A DNA stretch of 64,000 nucleotides from Oncomelania hupensis. Lineage: Eukaryota > Mollusca > Gastropoda > Littorinimorpha > Pomatiopsidae. Both the position numbers and the translations under genes were made by a program. Shown piece after piece: positions 25,727 to 40,182 of this stretch (within the stretch, counting starts at the first letter, position 1; every line of letters begins with the position of its first letter). The notes below the pieces were generated by a model, which made no database searches, was not told where the DNA came from, and saw nothing but the letters and a program-made list of their open reading frames with translations. The stretch is taken from contig CM072523.1 in assembly GCA_036898135.1 (NCBI GenBank), positions 36,294,890 to 36,358,889 on the forward strand, written 5' to 3'.

Positions 25727-28700
25727 TTAAATGTTGAATAATGCATTGTATGCAATGTTAACAGAGGTGAATTGTGTGTGTTTATAACAGTGAGGGTATA
25801 AAATGTGCTGTGTTTATGCAGGTATTGTGGCGGTGCTCTTCTGCGGAATCACTCAGGCCCACTACACTTACAACAACTTGTCTGATGAATCCAAGCAAAG
25901 AACCAAACAGGTATCCAGAATATAAAATCTGTTCTTGTCCTGAAAAAACATTACAAGGGGATTTTTGTACAGTGGCCATCTGCATATAAAAATCGGAAAC
26001 ATCTAAATTACATTATTATAGCGTAAAATTTAAGTGTTTGTTTTCTTCAGGAGTGGTCTATATGTTGTCTCATTACCAGCATGTGTGTGATAAAATAGTT
26101 TCTTATCTTCAAGTTTTAATGTTGGTTTTGCCAGCGGGTCAACACATTTGTAGGAAGGTGCAGGCTGTGAAGGGTTAGGCTTTTTTAATTGATAATTTTT
26201 ATAATTCTATAAGATGACTCATCTTAAGCCAAAGCCTGTTTTTTGTGATAGTCATTATATAATAATTATTATTTATGGTTTATTTTATGAAACAATTTTG
26301 TTACTGCTTTACAATTATTTGCTTGTTTTTCTGTCCTTTTAGACTTGTTTTATGTATTTATTTTTTATTGTGCAATAACATTATATTGTATTGTATTGCA
26401 TGGTATTGTATTGTACTGAATGTTGATGATTGATGATTTTCGCTTTGTCCATTCAAGTCTAGTGATGGATTGGGGATCATACATGAGAATGAACTCATCT
26501 GTTGTCGAAATTCTTCATAGGGCTAATGTATTTTGATTTTCATTTGTTGTAGCTGTTTGAGCTGTCTGGTTTCCTAGCAGAGAACTTTGTGTTCCTTTAC
26601 ATCGGCGTGTCGGTCTTCACTCTACAGCCCTTGCGGTGGCATCTTGGCTTCATCCTGTCATCCTTTGTATCCTTTTCTTTGTGTGTCACTTTGTTTGGGT
26701 ATAGTTTGCAGTTTGTAGTTTGATCCCTGCTTGTCATTACTGAAGACTCAATCCAGTGGACCAGTTTTATTTCACTTTTTTTTTTTATTTTCAACTCTGT
26801 GCCTGACAAATTATTGTGTATGTGGGTGGAAGGTTGAGGAGGGATGGCCGCTCCATACTGCTTCCTCCATTTTTTTCTTCAGGATCTGTCAGCATAGTTG
26901 TTTTTTCTTTTGAAAGGGTTTTACTTCATAACAAAGAAAGGGGACTCACTTTGTCACTAGTTTCTTTACCAATCAGATGTTATATTGAGAAAAAAAGATA
27001 ACGCACGCACACAACCACACACACCTACCTGAAGAAAAATAGGAAATAGAAGAGGGCCAATTCATAAAAATCAATTTTATAAATTCTCCCGTGAAGGAAA
27101 AACAATTTGATCTAAACTTTATTATGCATAAGTAAGTGAGAACATAACAACAGGTGTGAAGAGTACTCAGAAAGGATAAAAATATGGATCCACAATACAG
27201 GCATGATTACAAAAATGTCACCTTGACCTTATTAGTTGGCGATAATTGCTGGACGATTCTTCAACGTCTATCCTTTGTCCTTCCTGCTCAACCTGGGGCG
27301 TAGCAACAAGATCCGACCCAACTTTCAGCACATGATGATGTTCTCAGGTAAGCGGTATGCCCAAAATAATTTTAAAAAACAGATGAATGATGACGATGAT
27401 GATGGGAGGAAAGATCAGAAAAATTAAGGAAGAGATGAGTTTTCAAATTGGATTTGAAAGTAGCTATGTTTGGAGAGCTGCGAAGAGAGAGAGGAAGAGA
27501 GTTCAGTGGTCAGATGCTTGCGGATAAGGCTACGGAGATGAAAGTTGCTAAAGTAAGGAAGTTTCCCAGAAAAAGAAGGATGAGTACAACTCACTGTCAA
27601 CTGAAAAAAGTCCGGAATCCCAGCAAAAATTTGAACTTTAAAACTGATGATGATGAGGGAAAGGACGAAGAAGGGTTTAGGTGGGAATTTACACTTGGAA
27701 TCTTTTTATTTTGGAACACTTTTGTCTCCAAGCTGTGGATGATGTTTTACAGATTTAGCAATTTGGTTTGGGCACTAAAGTGTGTAACATTGAACTCTCA
27801 GGATGGACCTTGTAGTTTAACCATGGATGGACCTTGAAGCTTAACCATGGATGGACATTGAAGTTTAACCTCTGCACCCACTGTTGGTGATACGGGCAGA
27901 TGGGTATAAACATCCAAGGGAAAAGTAGAGAGGAGGGGTGGGAAAAAAGCAGGGGTGGGGACCTAAATCAACACTGAACTACCAGAACAGATACTTCAAG
28001 ATGGACATTTAACTCTTGACATCATACAGGACCATAATTATGGTCTGGTGTATACTACATACTAAAAAGAGAGCAATTGAGAGAGAAAAAGATCATTGTT
28101 GTGCAAGGGACACTTCTGAACTGGCAGTTGTAATAGCAATTCTTTTCTTTTAGGCGTTGTTTCTCTCCAACTATTTGACCATTGCAAAATGTGGTTTTGG
28201 TAGCAACAATCAAAATTTATTTTATAAAAAAATCCCAAAAAACAACATTTGAAGAAGATAATTATGAGAGATGTTGTTCAGTGTATTTAAAAAACAAACT
28301 TGTCTAGTTATTTTTTTCTTGTTGTTGACTTCACTAGGTGCAAGTCGGACAGTTTGGGAAAGACTGATTCAGTAAGCCCTGGCATTTGACTGCTGACAGT
28401 AACCCAGTGTTTGTCGGTTGATTGGCTGGTTGATGGGTTGTTTGATTGTATAGGACTGAGAGGAGCAATGGCTTTTGCACTGGCCATCAGGAACACAGAG
28501 ACGGAGGCCAACCAGCACATGGCTTCAGCAACCATGATGATCGTCTTGGCTACGGTCATTTTGTGCGGTGGCTTTACCACTCCCATGCTGCAGTGGTTAC
28601 AGATCAGGTTGGTGTGTTGTTGTTGATGTTGTAAATACATTTGTTTTGTTGGTTGTTGTTGATACTGGCCTCAGTGACGATGGTGATAGTTTTGCCTATG

Positions 28701-29029
28701 GTAAATTGTTTGTGTTGTTGTTGCAAATAAGTGTGGTTTGTTGTTGATACTGGCCTCAACGATGATGATGTTGAGTGTGCTTTGAGCTTAGTTTGGGGAA
28801 TCGCCCTATATAAAAGATTAATATAATTTTTAGTGTTGGCTGTGGCAGTTTTGTGTGGCGTTATTTTCCATCCTAAATATTTTGCTCTGTTGTAGAAGGC
28901 ATGAGGCGAGGGAAAGAACAAGTGGGTTGATTTAGTCATTCATAAAACTGCTGGTTTTTGCTGACTGATAATAATGTGTTGAAATACATATGAGAGAGAT
29001 CGAGAAAGAAGAGGGAAGATGAATGGAGG

Positions 29030-29097
<68 letters not shown>

Positions 29098-32000
29098 TGA
29101 AACTATGTGGCAAATGATACATCTGAGCATTTGAATGAGCTTGTGATACACATACATTAATTTGTGTTGGTGTGCTTTCCTCCGTTTTCAGGACATTTTC
29201 ATTTGAAACTGTTGTTCTTTGCTGTGGGTTTGAATTACTATGGTTGCACATTTTGAGTTAGGCTAATGCACTAGCTTGTGAATACTAACAGGAACCCAAT
29301 ATTTGTTGGTTAATTAATTGGTTCACTGTTTAATTGTACATTGTGATTTTTTAAAATTTATATCTGCAGAGTTGGGGTAGAGGAGGACAGTGCTGTACCA
29401 CTAGCGCAATTGACTTCCGTCAGAAATGTAAGCGTACTTTTACAAAATATAGAATTGTATGTAATATGCAATAGTGTGAAGCTATGATCCAAAGAACGTT
29501 GGATAGTTTCAGATCCACTTACATTCAAATGCCACTTATTTGCAAATAAGTGGCATTTGAATGTGTGGTTCCTGCCTTTGTTGAAAAAAATGATGGCTGT
29601 ATCAAAATATTGGATATTGAAGTAAAACCTTAGATTCCAAGAGGCTTGGAATGATTCGATCTGTTTTGTATGTGTTCATTTTTATTGTGATTGCTGTTCT
29701 GGCACTTCATTGTTGATCTCTGTTTTCAGTTTTGCAGTATGTTGTTAACACGTTTTAAGATGTATTTTGGTTGCAGTTACATTTTGAGTTTTGACTGTCG
29801 CAGTTAATGTTTTGAGTTTTACCTTTTGTTAAATGTATTTCAAGATGTGTTTTTTTAGTTTGGCTGCAGTGAAGTTTTGAGTGGAATGTAAATGTTTCTT
29901 TGTACTGTCAGTGTGAAAGATTTCGCCACATAGATTTAGTTTGAATTTTAGAGCTGAAGCATTTAGTCTTTTAGCAAGAGGTTTGGATTCTATGTAGCAG
30001 AAATTTTTTTGGTTAGACTGGGGCACTATAATGTACAAAAATTGCTATTTTGGGGCCTGTTTATTTGAGTGTGTGTGTATGTATGTGAGTTTGTGTCTCT
30101 GTGTGGGTGTGGGTGTTTTTTTTATAAACACATTTTTTCAGGAGAAAGATTTTTTAATTTTTTTTTTCATTATGTAGTATCACATGTAGTCTGCATGCAG
30201 GCTGTGTTATTTATTTTGTGTGCCTTGTTCTGTTACGAATGTAGCGATGGGTATGTTTCGTTTACTAAAATTCTGACCTCCAGCCTTCAAAGAACATTTT
30301 ACACTTTCCCATCCCATTCCCACTGTCCCAAAATAAATAGGTTTTGTTTTATTTCCTTTTTTGTGTGTGTTGTTGTTTAAATTAATATTTGTCGTTATTT
30401 TTTTTGTTGTTGCCATTTATTTGCTTGGCTCCTGTCAAAAGAAATGTCTTGTTTTATATTTAGTATGTATTTCTTAAACGTTAGCTTCTTTTTCTTTTCT
30501 GTATTTTCTTTTTCTTTCTTTTTTAAAATTTTTATTAAACACCAGAACCTACAATTATCACCCTCTACCCCATGCCCAAACCCATTACACTATTCCCTTC
30601 CCACCCTAATCTTCATATCCCACTCCCATCTTTTGAAGTATGTTGACCTCAAATCCGCACTGTCCCTTTGTGTGCCTGGCACACTGAACTCTTTTCTCTC
30701 TCTCCCACCCCCTCCCCCCCCTCCACTCCTTTGCCATTTCTCCACCCCTAATTCGTTCTAGGCCAAATTTTGCTGAAATCTAACTGATGTTTTTTGAGGG
30801 ATCGGACAAGCGTAGATACATGTTTGGGCCGTGCCTGCTAGCAGCAATAACAAAGGTGTAAAACTTGTCATTCTGTGTGTGTGCCTGTTGGTTGCTACCT
30901 CACAGGCCATGAGCGGACAGAGGCAGTATAGTTCCATGGACGGTACTCCCAGCTCTCAGCAAGACTCGGCAGCTTCGGTTTGTTTGGTTGTCTGGGCATG
31001 CTACCTTCCTTCTCGGCTCTTTGCTTCCGTGTTTTTGGTTCTGTTTCGGGTTGCTTTCTGTCTTTGGTTGGTTTTGGAGTTGTGCTTTTTTGGTGTCTGA
31101 ATTAAGGCATGGTGTTCTGCTTTTTGTGTTGAACTAAATTTGGTTTTCAGTTGTTTTAGTGTTGGTTGATTGGACATGGTGCAATAATGGTACTGGATGC
31201 AGTCTTATCTAACACTTCAAAAATAACATTTGATTTTTTTTCCATCTTCTAAGAGTGGCTTTGCCTTTTACACCACGTGTTTGAATGATGAATGTGTGTG
31301 TGTATATAGGCGTGTCTGTAACATGTGAGCATGTGTGTGGGTTAACTTACAGGTCACCATTCTTTTTGAGTCTGATTTAGGAATAAGACATGTATAGCAT
31401 CCAGTATTATTATTATTATTGTTAAATTCTTGTATTCATTGCTAATTACTATACTCCAGGTTGTTCCTAATTGTTTGAGTTAACCTGCTTTTTGTTTTAT
31501 TCAGAATATTTATTGTTTGATGTTTTGGAATTGTTTGAGTTAACCTGTGTTGTATTTTAACCAGAATATTTAATTGTTTGATGTTTTGCTTTATTGTTGT
31601 TTTGTTTGGCTTTACGTTGTGGCTTGTACCTCCTCGATTGGAATGAATTTTGACAATCAATGTGAGTCCATGTACTCGCACCCCAAAAACTTTTTTCAAG
31701 ATTTTTGCAAATCTGTGCCAGATAAGTCCTAACTAGTCCCAACAGGACAATAAAAAATTTGTTGGTTAATAAATAAATTAATATTCGCTGTCCAGTGTCC
31801 GCTATCCGGTGTCTGCCATCTGTTGTCTGCCATCTGCCTGCGCAAAACTTGCAAGTAGTATAATTTCTCAGAACTTATTTCACCTATTGCAGCCACACTT
31901 GGTAGGATGGTATATATATATAATATATACCCATGAGACATCAAAAATGGTTAGTGAATAAATGACTTAACTCTTTCCCTGCCAGGCATGTTTCCACGTT

Positions 32001-35000
32001 TGTGCCAGACATTTCTCTGGCACCGGAAAGAAAGTTCAGTACCTTAGGCATTTAAGCTACTGTTCTTTCAATAATAGTTGTTAAATAGACATATTTCATA
32101 TCAAATTAAAGGTAAAAGAGTGAAGAATAAGAAAAAAAACCACAAAAATGTTAATTTGATTATGTTATTGAAATATGTGTTTTGAAAGCATGTTGATCTT
32201 TTTGAAATGATAAAATAAAATAAAAATATTTCTACATACCACAGTGATAAAAAAAATCTGGAGGAATAATTCCAATCACTGAATCAGCTTCACACACCAG
32301 GAAGATGTTGTTTGTAGATTATAGTCACACGACACTTTCGCATATAGGTGACTACTGGACCGATTTATACTGACACCAGCGGGCCAGTTGTTGGTAAAGG
32401 GGAAAATAATATGATCACACGTTGATCAATCCGGGATTCGAACCAGCGACCTTTCGGTTACGGTTACTAGCAAGACGCTCTTACCAACTGAGCTACCCGG
32501 CCCCTCACACCAGGAAGAAAATTTATTTAGGATCAAAATACACTTTACACTTTGAAATTATATTGATTATTAGCAGAGTTTGACACACTGTCGATTGTGC
32601 CCATCACAATGCTTAGTAAAATGCACACACAAAAAAACACTCTAAAAACGAATCAATTTGAAGAAACAATGCGCGCGTCGATCGAGAACGAAAGTAGAAA
32701 GAGTTATCTTTCTTTGGTTAAAATAAAACTTGGATTGGACTGCGAAAAAAAACGGAACGAAACGGAATACTGAAATCGACGATATATCGTCGATTGGCAC
32801 AAACATGGCGGCTCAGATCGACGATATATCGTCGATTGGCAGGGAAAGAGTTAACTTCAAGGTCAAGGTCCCAGAATCAACAAATGTTAGTTTTTAAAAA
32901 ACTGAGTTTTTAACAAAAATTCACTCTTTTTCTATGTTATTGATGTTGAACTTATGATTCTTTTAATGCATGATAGATATGAATGAGACGCACATACTAT
33001 GCAAATTTGGTCAACCTCACTCCAAGGTCAAGGTCACTGGAGCTGTCCAAAGTTGGTTTGTATAGGTACTTTGAAGTGACCTAGACCCTAAACTATGAGA
33101 GATATAAAGTCCAAACTGGTTGTATTTAGAGATAATAGATTGATCTTTCATATATGTGTTGCAGCATGAGAAAACCAGGCTAAAGTGTCAAAATATGAAA
33201 AATTACTTATTTATTTATTAACAAAGTACTAAAAATAATCTTCAAAATGCAAAAAAACAGAATTGTTTTATCTTTATTGGTTGATGTTTTATGATTTTTT
33301 AAAATATTTTATTTTCTCGGGGGCTAATTTCCAGAAATTGCCTTCAAAGTTTTGAATTGTAAAATGATCATTACTTCACAACCAGAATTTTCCCATGCAT
33401 GTATTTGGTATCAAAACAATCAGGAAGATGGCAGCAATATGGCAGTGAGTTGAGATAAGATGAGAAAATTCACATTATACACCATTCACACAATACTGAA
33501 CATAAACAAATTAAAACAGTACGCACAATTTTATTCTGTACCCATCCATAATGCATAGTGTTTTTAAACATATTAGAAATAAAACAAACAAGTGTTTAGC
33601 AAGTCTATAATAACTCAAACACATAATAATATATCAAGAACATGGCCTGAATCAATCATTTTTCTAAAATAAACCCTATCATAATGACCCCTCCCTCCCC
33701 CCCCCCCTCTTAAATCCCTCGTCCGTCAGGAATCTTTTGTTTAATTGCAAGCAGCTACATCAGCTCAGTTCAAATAGTCAAACAAAGATTACAAATTGAA
33801 AACAAAAGTTTCATTAGGTAGTTTTCAGTCCTAATAATCAAGCTTTAATAATTCCCCGATTCTCCACTCCCTTCGCACGTCGAATAAATCTGTCGCGTCA
33901 CAGGTGTAAATCAAAATAACATGTCATTTTGCTCTATAAAGTTTAAATAAGCACAAATATCATACTAATTACTAGTAATTTGGTAAATAGTCCTCATGTT
34001 CATTTCCTAAAACAGACAAACCAACAATAATAAATACTGAGAACATAGTCAACTTGTCATGCTAGTAATATTGAATGCAGGCCAGACTACTTACCTTTTC
34101 AACCACCCCACCCCACCTCCACCCAACAAAATATACTACTGAAATATTTTCCACACTCATACTGTAATTCTTTCACTGATATCGCCTTTTCAACCTTTAC
34201 CTAAATCTATGCAAGTAGAATGACGGATTATTAAAGACACGCCAATAGCGAAGAGGCCTACGAAACATGAATCATTGAATGAAAACAAACAGTATAGTTT
34301 ATTAACGGGATCAAGCTTCGGCTCGTCAGAATCATAATCCTCATCACAGTTCCCACTGGCACCATCATAAAAATAGTCTGAAAGCAGGTCTTGGAGCTCT
34401 TCAGAAGCAAAACCGGGTCGATTCAAGGCCCTAGCTACTCTAGCAGACGACACATCTATTGACGCTGAAGACGAAGCCATCACTTCCGGTTTCCAAGAAG
34501 AATCGGTCACTTACTTTGACAAATTGTTTCTAATAAATGCAACATAAATATTGCAAGAAAACACTTGAAATAGATGTATGATGAGTTTATCTACATTAAA
34601 AAATTTACTTTGAACTAAAAATCGTCGAAAATCTATAGGAAACACTTCATTTTTTCACGACCTGGCTAGAGACACATTCGAACACAACTTGTGTCACAAG
34701 CAAGCTTCGGAACAAGGAATTTCATGAAAAATTCATACGCCACACACTTTTATGTACCAAAAAGTAGTAGCAATAGGGACTTTTCACTCTCCACACGTTA
34801 TATATCAATCCACATTGGGGATTTCTCTTCATAGTCGGACAAGAAAAGTTGGGGTATCGGAGGTCAATTAGTGCCATTGTTTTAGCAAGGTGTGATCAAC
34901 ACCCTTATCAAAATCAACAAAATAAACAATGTTTTAGTAATTTTTGAACAAAATCCGTTTGGGATATTAAAGAAAAGTCTTAAATAAAGACAAAGAGGCA

Positions 35001-36687
35001 ACAATCTTAAAATTGATGGGGTAGCCTATTTTTAGTGTTTTACGGCTGTAGCAGCGAATCAATCCTGGCGTCTTTAGCCGGGTTTTGTCATGCGGCAACA
35101 CATATGTTCCCTTTTTGTTTTGACCTTGAAGGTCAAGGTCTGTTATAGTACAGTGGAATTGCTCTATATTTAACCCATAGTATGCCACAATGTTGGGTTA
35201 TTTGATCGTACATGATCATCAGAGGTCATGTGAAGGTCAAGGTAATCCCAAAGCTTAAAGTCACTGAATGTCAATAATAAGGATATTTATAAGGCGCGTT
35301 TCCTAGTAAGGAATAGTTCAATGTGTTCCCTCATGCATTCACGCACTCATTAAACATTAGTACAATACATATACATACATGGCTGGGAGCAGGCGAAATC
35401 AAAGCAGACTGGGGAAGAGGTAATAATAAGCAAAATAATTCCCCACACATGCACACACAAACAGGCATACACAAACACACACACGTGCACGAGATGCATG
35501 TGCATGAGGAAGAAATTAGCAAAGTCAAGGTCATTCAAGTGTCAAATTTTGTTGGCATGGTACTTCTGCTGTAGTTTATTTCATCATACATGAGTATATT
35601 AGGAGCCGGAGGTCAAGGACATCTCAAGATCAAGAGCATTGAAAAATCAAAGTTGGTATTACTTTGCATTTTAATGCCATCATTTCATTTAGTCTTTTTC
35701 TGAGCACTCATTTTCATGTTAAGTTCAATAAGGAACATGTGAGTCATATGCGCGTTGCCCTTCTAGTTTGTACATTTGACAGTTTGTACAATATTGTTTG
35801 TTTATAACCGTGATATACTGAAGAGGAAGTCATTTCTAACATATATTTTGAAGTATTGCTTTGCTCTAAGCAGAAAAAAAGTTTTGAGAGGAAATAATGA
35901 ATGTGACATTGCATGTTTAGTTAGAACTTGCTGTAGCTAGCTGTTAATTGTAAATAGTTACACAGGGATGAGTGTGCTGCAAGTTTTATGTAGTCCATAC
36001 GATATTTCACATTGGGTTAATTTACCAGTGCTTTCAGCAGCACTAGTTCTGGATAAAATATTATAGGGCTTTCAAAACCACACAATTAAAATAGCATGTA
36101 TAAAAATGTTACATAAAAGTTGTGGTAGCTTATAAACAAATATAATAACCGATCGCTACATTATCTGTAATAGTAGCTTTAGTAAAGTTAGAATAAATCA
36201 ATGGTTACTCTTTTGAACAGTATCATTTCTAGAATGGTAATCTACATTTATTTCATTTATTTATTTAATTGTTCTTATATAGCGCTTTTTAAGCTCAAGA
36301 GCTGCTCAAGGTGCTGGCCGATACAGGATCTTACTGAAGTCGCCCGAGGCGCCCACTTACAACCTTTGGGCGCATAGTTTAACGTCCAGGTGACTTAGCA
36401 CAATCCTGGGCACCCAGGGATGGGGAGAAGGGACCTAGTGCATGCTGGGTGTTTTTGTGTAGCCGCCACTCACCTGTCTAGAACATGAGCATCCGGATCT
36501 TTAAAGTCTATGCTATGGAATGCACGTGCACAGACTAGACCTCGATTTATGCTCTCATCCTGCACATTTTAGTTGAGTTTCAATTGATAATCTAAGCTGA
36601 CTTTTCTAAATAGATGACAGGTCTATTGGAGTAGAAACAGTTGTGTATCATGTGTGCACTTGTGTGCATGTGTGTGTGCATGTGTGT

Positions 36688-36756
<69 letters not shown>

Positions 36757-39700
36757 CACTTCATGGTTTAAGTTCCAAAGCAAAATGATTTAACTTCATC
36801 CTCATCGTCATCATTTTCAGTTGCTGCCCTTGTCAACATTTGTATGTACTTGCAACTCGTCGGGTTGTTTTTCTCCAGGGGTAGCTGCATGTAGCTTTTA
36901 GCATGTGTCTTCATTCCTCATTTCTTGACATCAACAAACTCTTTATGTGTGTCAGAGCTCAGTGGCTGGCAACCTAGCACCTGGTATTATAGTCTTTGGT
37001 TCTGAAAAGTACAATTTTGAAAACAATCTTTCTTGTCCCTTCCTTTTTCTTTTCTCATTTCTTAATTAATTTAACTTCTTCCAGTTTGCTTCCGGTGACA
37101 GTGCCTCCCAATCTCAGTATCCCTTACTACCCGCTCGATCACAGGTATCTTATGCTGGCATGCTTAGTGCTTGGTTCAGCATCCTGTGTTCTAAAGTCTT
37201 CGGTTCCAATGCATCATGTTCCTTTTGACTGTTTTAGTGGCCATAATTCATGTACCAATGATCAGGTCTTTTAGTGGAATGAGCTACAATGGTAAGCTTC
37301 TTCAACACTGCTGAACTGGGTTGGCACGCTCGCCTATAATGTCTTTACTACGGGTAATAATGTCGAAGAAGCTGATCATTACATCTTCTCACCTAATCTT
37401 TGAGACATGTATTTTGGCCCTTTTAGATATTATCCTGTTGCTCAGTTTTTGTACCTCCAGATTGTTTGGAAATACTTTGAAATGGCCGAGAATCAGAATG
37501 AGCCAAATTTTGGTCGGTCTGTCTGCCAGTTCATCCGTTGGTCCGTATGTCAGTTGGCCCGTGTCCATTTTGAATCTAAATGTTATTTTTGTAATTTTAT
37601 GTAATTTTGAATCAAGATGTTCTCGTTGTTTTTTTTAATCAGTAGTTGATTCAGCCCCGATGCTTGAATACTGATAAGTGTAACTCAGATTCCTTTATCC
37701 ACGCAACCTGTTCACTCAGCAACAAGGCAGGAGTCATATGAAGTTTTCCAACTTTATTCAGCGTACATCAACAATTGCATAAAATCGCTCAATCGCTTGA
37801 AACTTTCTCTCTTTTCAGACACAGTGCACACTGCATCAATTATATAGTTTTTCTATACTCTAGAGAACGTTCGAACATTCCAGCGTGACGCAATTACAGA
37901 CAATCGGGATGAAATATGTCATCGCTGTCTTACGTCATACAGCTTTCTTTAGGGTCCAAGAATTTCTCAGCTACCAGTAGATCTATCTAGACGCTTCGAT
38001 CAATTATAAACAAGCAATCCTAGAAAATTCTCCAATAATATCAACCAACGAAAATTATCAACATTATACCAAGCTTCTTCTAAGAACAAGGCAACATAAA
38101 ATCAAAGGTAAATACACTCTGTTATTGAATCCTTTGCAAAACAAAGCGATAGGATCTATCGTGCGCGTCTCACACGTATTATCGTGCGCATCGCATACGT
38201 AACAGCCCGTCACTCCAAAATCACTTTTTTTGTTGAAAACATTTTTTTTGGCCTTATCTGAACAATGATTACACCAAGTTTGATTATTTGTACTATGCAG
38301 ATACTTCTTCCATCACTGTCTTTTGTGTCATTTGCCTTTGCTCTCTGTCTCAAAGGTCAGGGTCGCTAAGGTCAGTAATATTATAAACACATTTTGTTAT
38401 TTATCTCTAAATAAGTTAACCTATTTTGATTTTTAAAATTTCGCTTGCATATAGTTTTTATAGTGGCTCATCATTCTGTGTTTTCATTTTTCTTCTTTAA
38501 AATATAGCTGAGTCACAACATTGCCACAGAAAAATGAACACTTTTAGGAATGTTGATTTTCAGCTATGTGTGTGTATATTTGTAAATACATTTGAATGGC
38601 CCGCCATCTTGTTTTGTTCCGATCCTATATACAGAGGTGCCAACCAGTACGGATTGACCGTATTTAATTCTGGCGAAGTGAGTTAAATACGGAAATACGG
38701 TAGCTTTTATAAAAATACGGAGGAGAAGCTGCCGATCGTTTATCTTTGCCAGCGGTGCTTCTGTACCGGTTTTTGGTCTCATAATAGTACTTCTGCACTC
38801 ACTGAACGTCGCTGTGTTCAACAAGCTGATTTTCATGGTGATTTTAGAGTAAAACAAGTGTGGTGTTCAACAAGCTGATTTTCATGGTGATTTTAGAGGA
38901 CTGAAAATATCCTGCTGTTTCAGAGGTAAGCCTGTCGTTACTTTATAGTGTCATAGGCTGAGTTTTGTGAGAGAAAAAAATACTGACAAGTGTTAAAAAA
39001 TGCTGACAAACGGGTCTGAAAATACTGACAAGAAGATTAGGGGGTTGGCATCTCTGTATATATTTTCCGCACTTTTCGCTGTTTGCTGTGAAAGTGAAAT
39101 GATGTTTCGATGTGTCAATTGGTTTGTTGTCTAAAAATGTTCTGGTTTTTGGTTTTTGCTTAACCTCTGAGTTCCATCCATAGTAGAGTGCTCTTTTTGG
39201 TAATGCTGGGTACTGAGAGAAATGTAGATTTTTTTGGCAATATTCACTCATCTTTATAACTTCTGATGTATTAATTGAGATATTTCTAAGATTGTTTAAA
39301 TGTTGACATCCCCTTCTCTCTACTTCCCTCACCCCTACACCACATTAAAAAAAATATTTTTTAGTATTGTTCAGATGGATTTTTTTTTAAGTGCACTCCC
39401 CCACAACCTCTCCTTCCTCCACCCCTTCCCCCCCTCTCCCCCCCCCCCCCCCCCCATAAAAAAAGAAAAAAAAAGATAGGCATTGCGGAAAATCACATCA
39501 CTGTCAAAACTGCAAAACTTGTTTTTACCATAACTTCAGACAGCAGCGAAACAAGATTTATTATTCAGCGCAGTCAAGCATTTTTGCATAATTATTATAT
39601 TTTACGTTTGCTGGGATGTGTCTCCCAACTGCCTCACATAAAAAGGGACTAAGACCAATCATCGAAACAACTGAGGGTAGATAACAACTAATAACTTGGT

Positions 39701-40113
39701 GTTCAAACATGAAAATTTCCCCGTTAAAGTGGACAGTATCACACTACCTTTTACTCTGAAGGTAAGGTCAACAGTCTTTGTGGAATACTTTCCCCCATTC
39801 TATACAGGAGGACCACTGTCCGGTGGAGAGCAAGGTGTGGGACAGCTGTGTCGACCTTTGTTGGTCATTATCAGGTCAAAACAGCTGTTGCACACTTTGC
39901 TGTCCGACAGTTGTCCTCCTGTATACAGTAGATGAAAATATCCAGAAAGACAATCAATCACCTTACCTTCTGAGCATAAGAGTGTGTGATATTGTCAACT
40001 TCAGTTTTCAACACTGAGTTAAGGGTTCATTTCTACATGATCATCCATTGTTTGGATACGCTCTCTCTCTCTCCACCCCTCTCCCCCCTCCTCTCTCTCT
40101 CTCTCTCTCTCCC

Positions 40114-40182
<69 letters not shown>

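Larger units (their letters stand above)
26667..28453. other. Introns 10 and 11 around exon 11
   Basis: Apart from exon 11 and the 24-bp repeat, I see no feature. The open frame 27448-27837 is Lys/Arg-rich, has no domain, and sits within intron 11. Confidence 0.5.
31640..35770 (+). repeat. TCAAGGTCA-rich repeat, copy B, split by two transposons
   Basis: The parts are 31640-31966, 32855-33155 and 35102-35770, separated by the piggyBac-like element and the 1.9-kb TIR element. Joining them follows the order of copies A and D. The end reads GTGAGTCATATGCGCGTTGC. A CA-rich stretch at about 35265-35515 is an additional insertion or expansion. Confidence 0.82.

Noticed and set aside
27448..27837. 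129-codon Lys/Arg-rich open frame
   Set aside because: Lies in intron 11 with no domain, no splice logic and compositional bias.
32430..32505. tRNA gene on the minus strand
   Set aside because: The A and B boxes are perfect, but 13-bp target duplications and a long non-tRNA 3' body show that it is a SINE.
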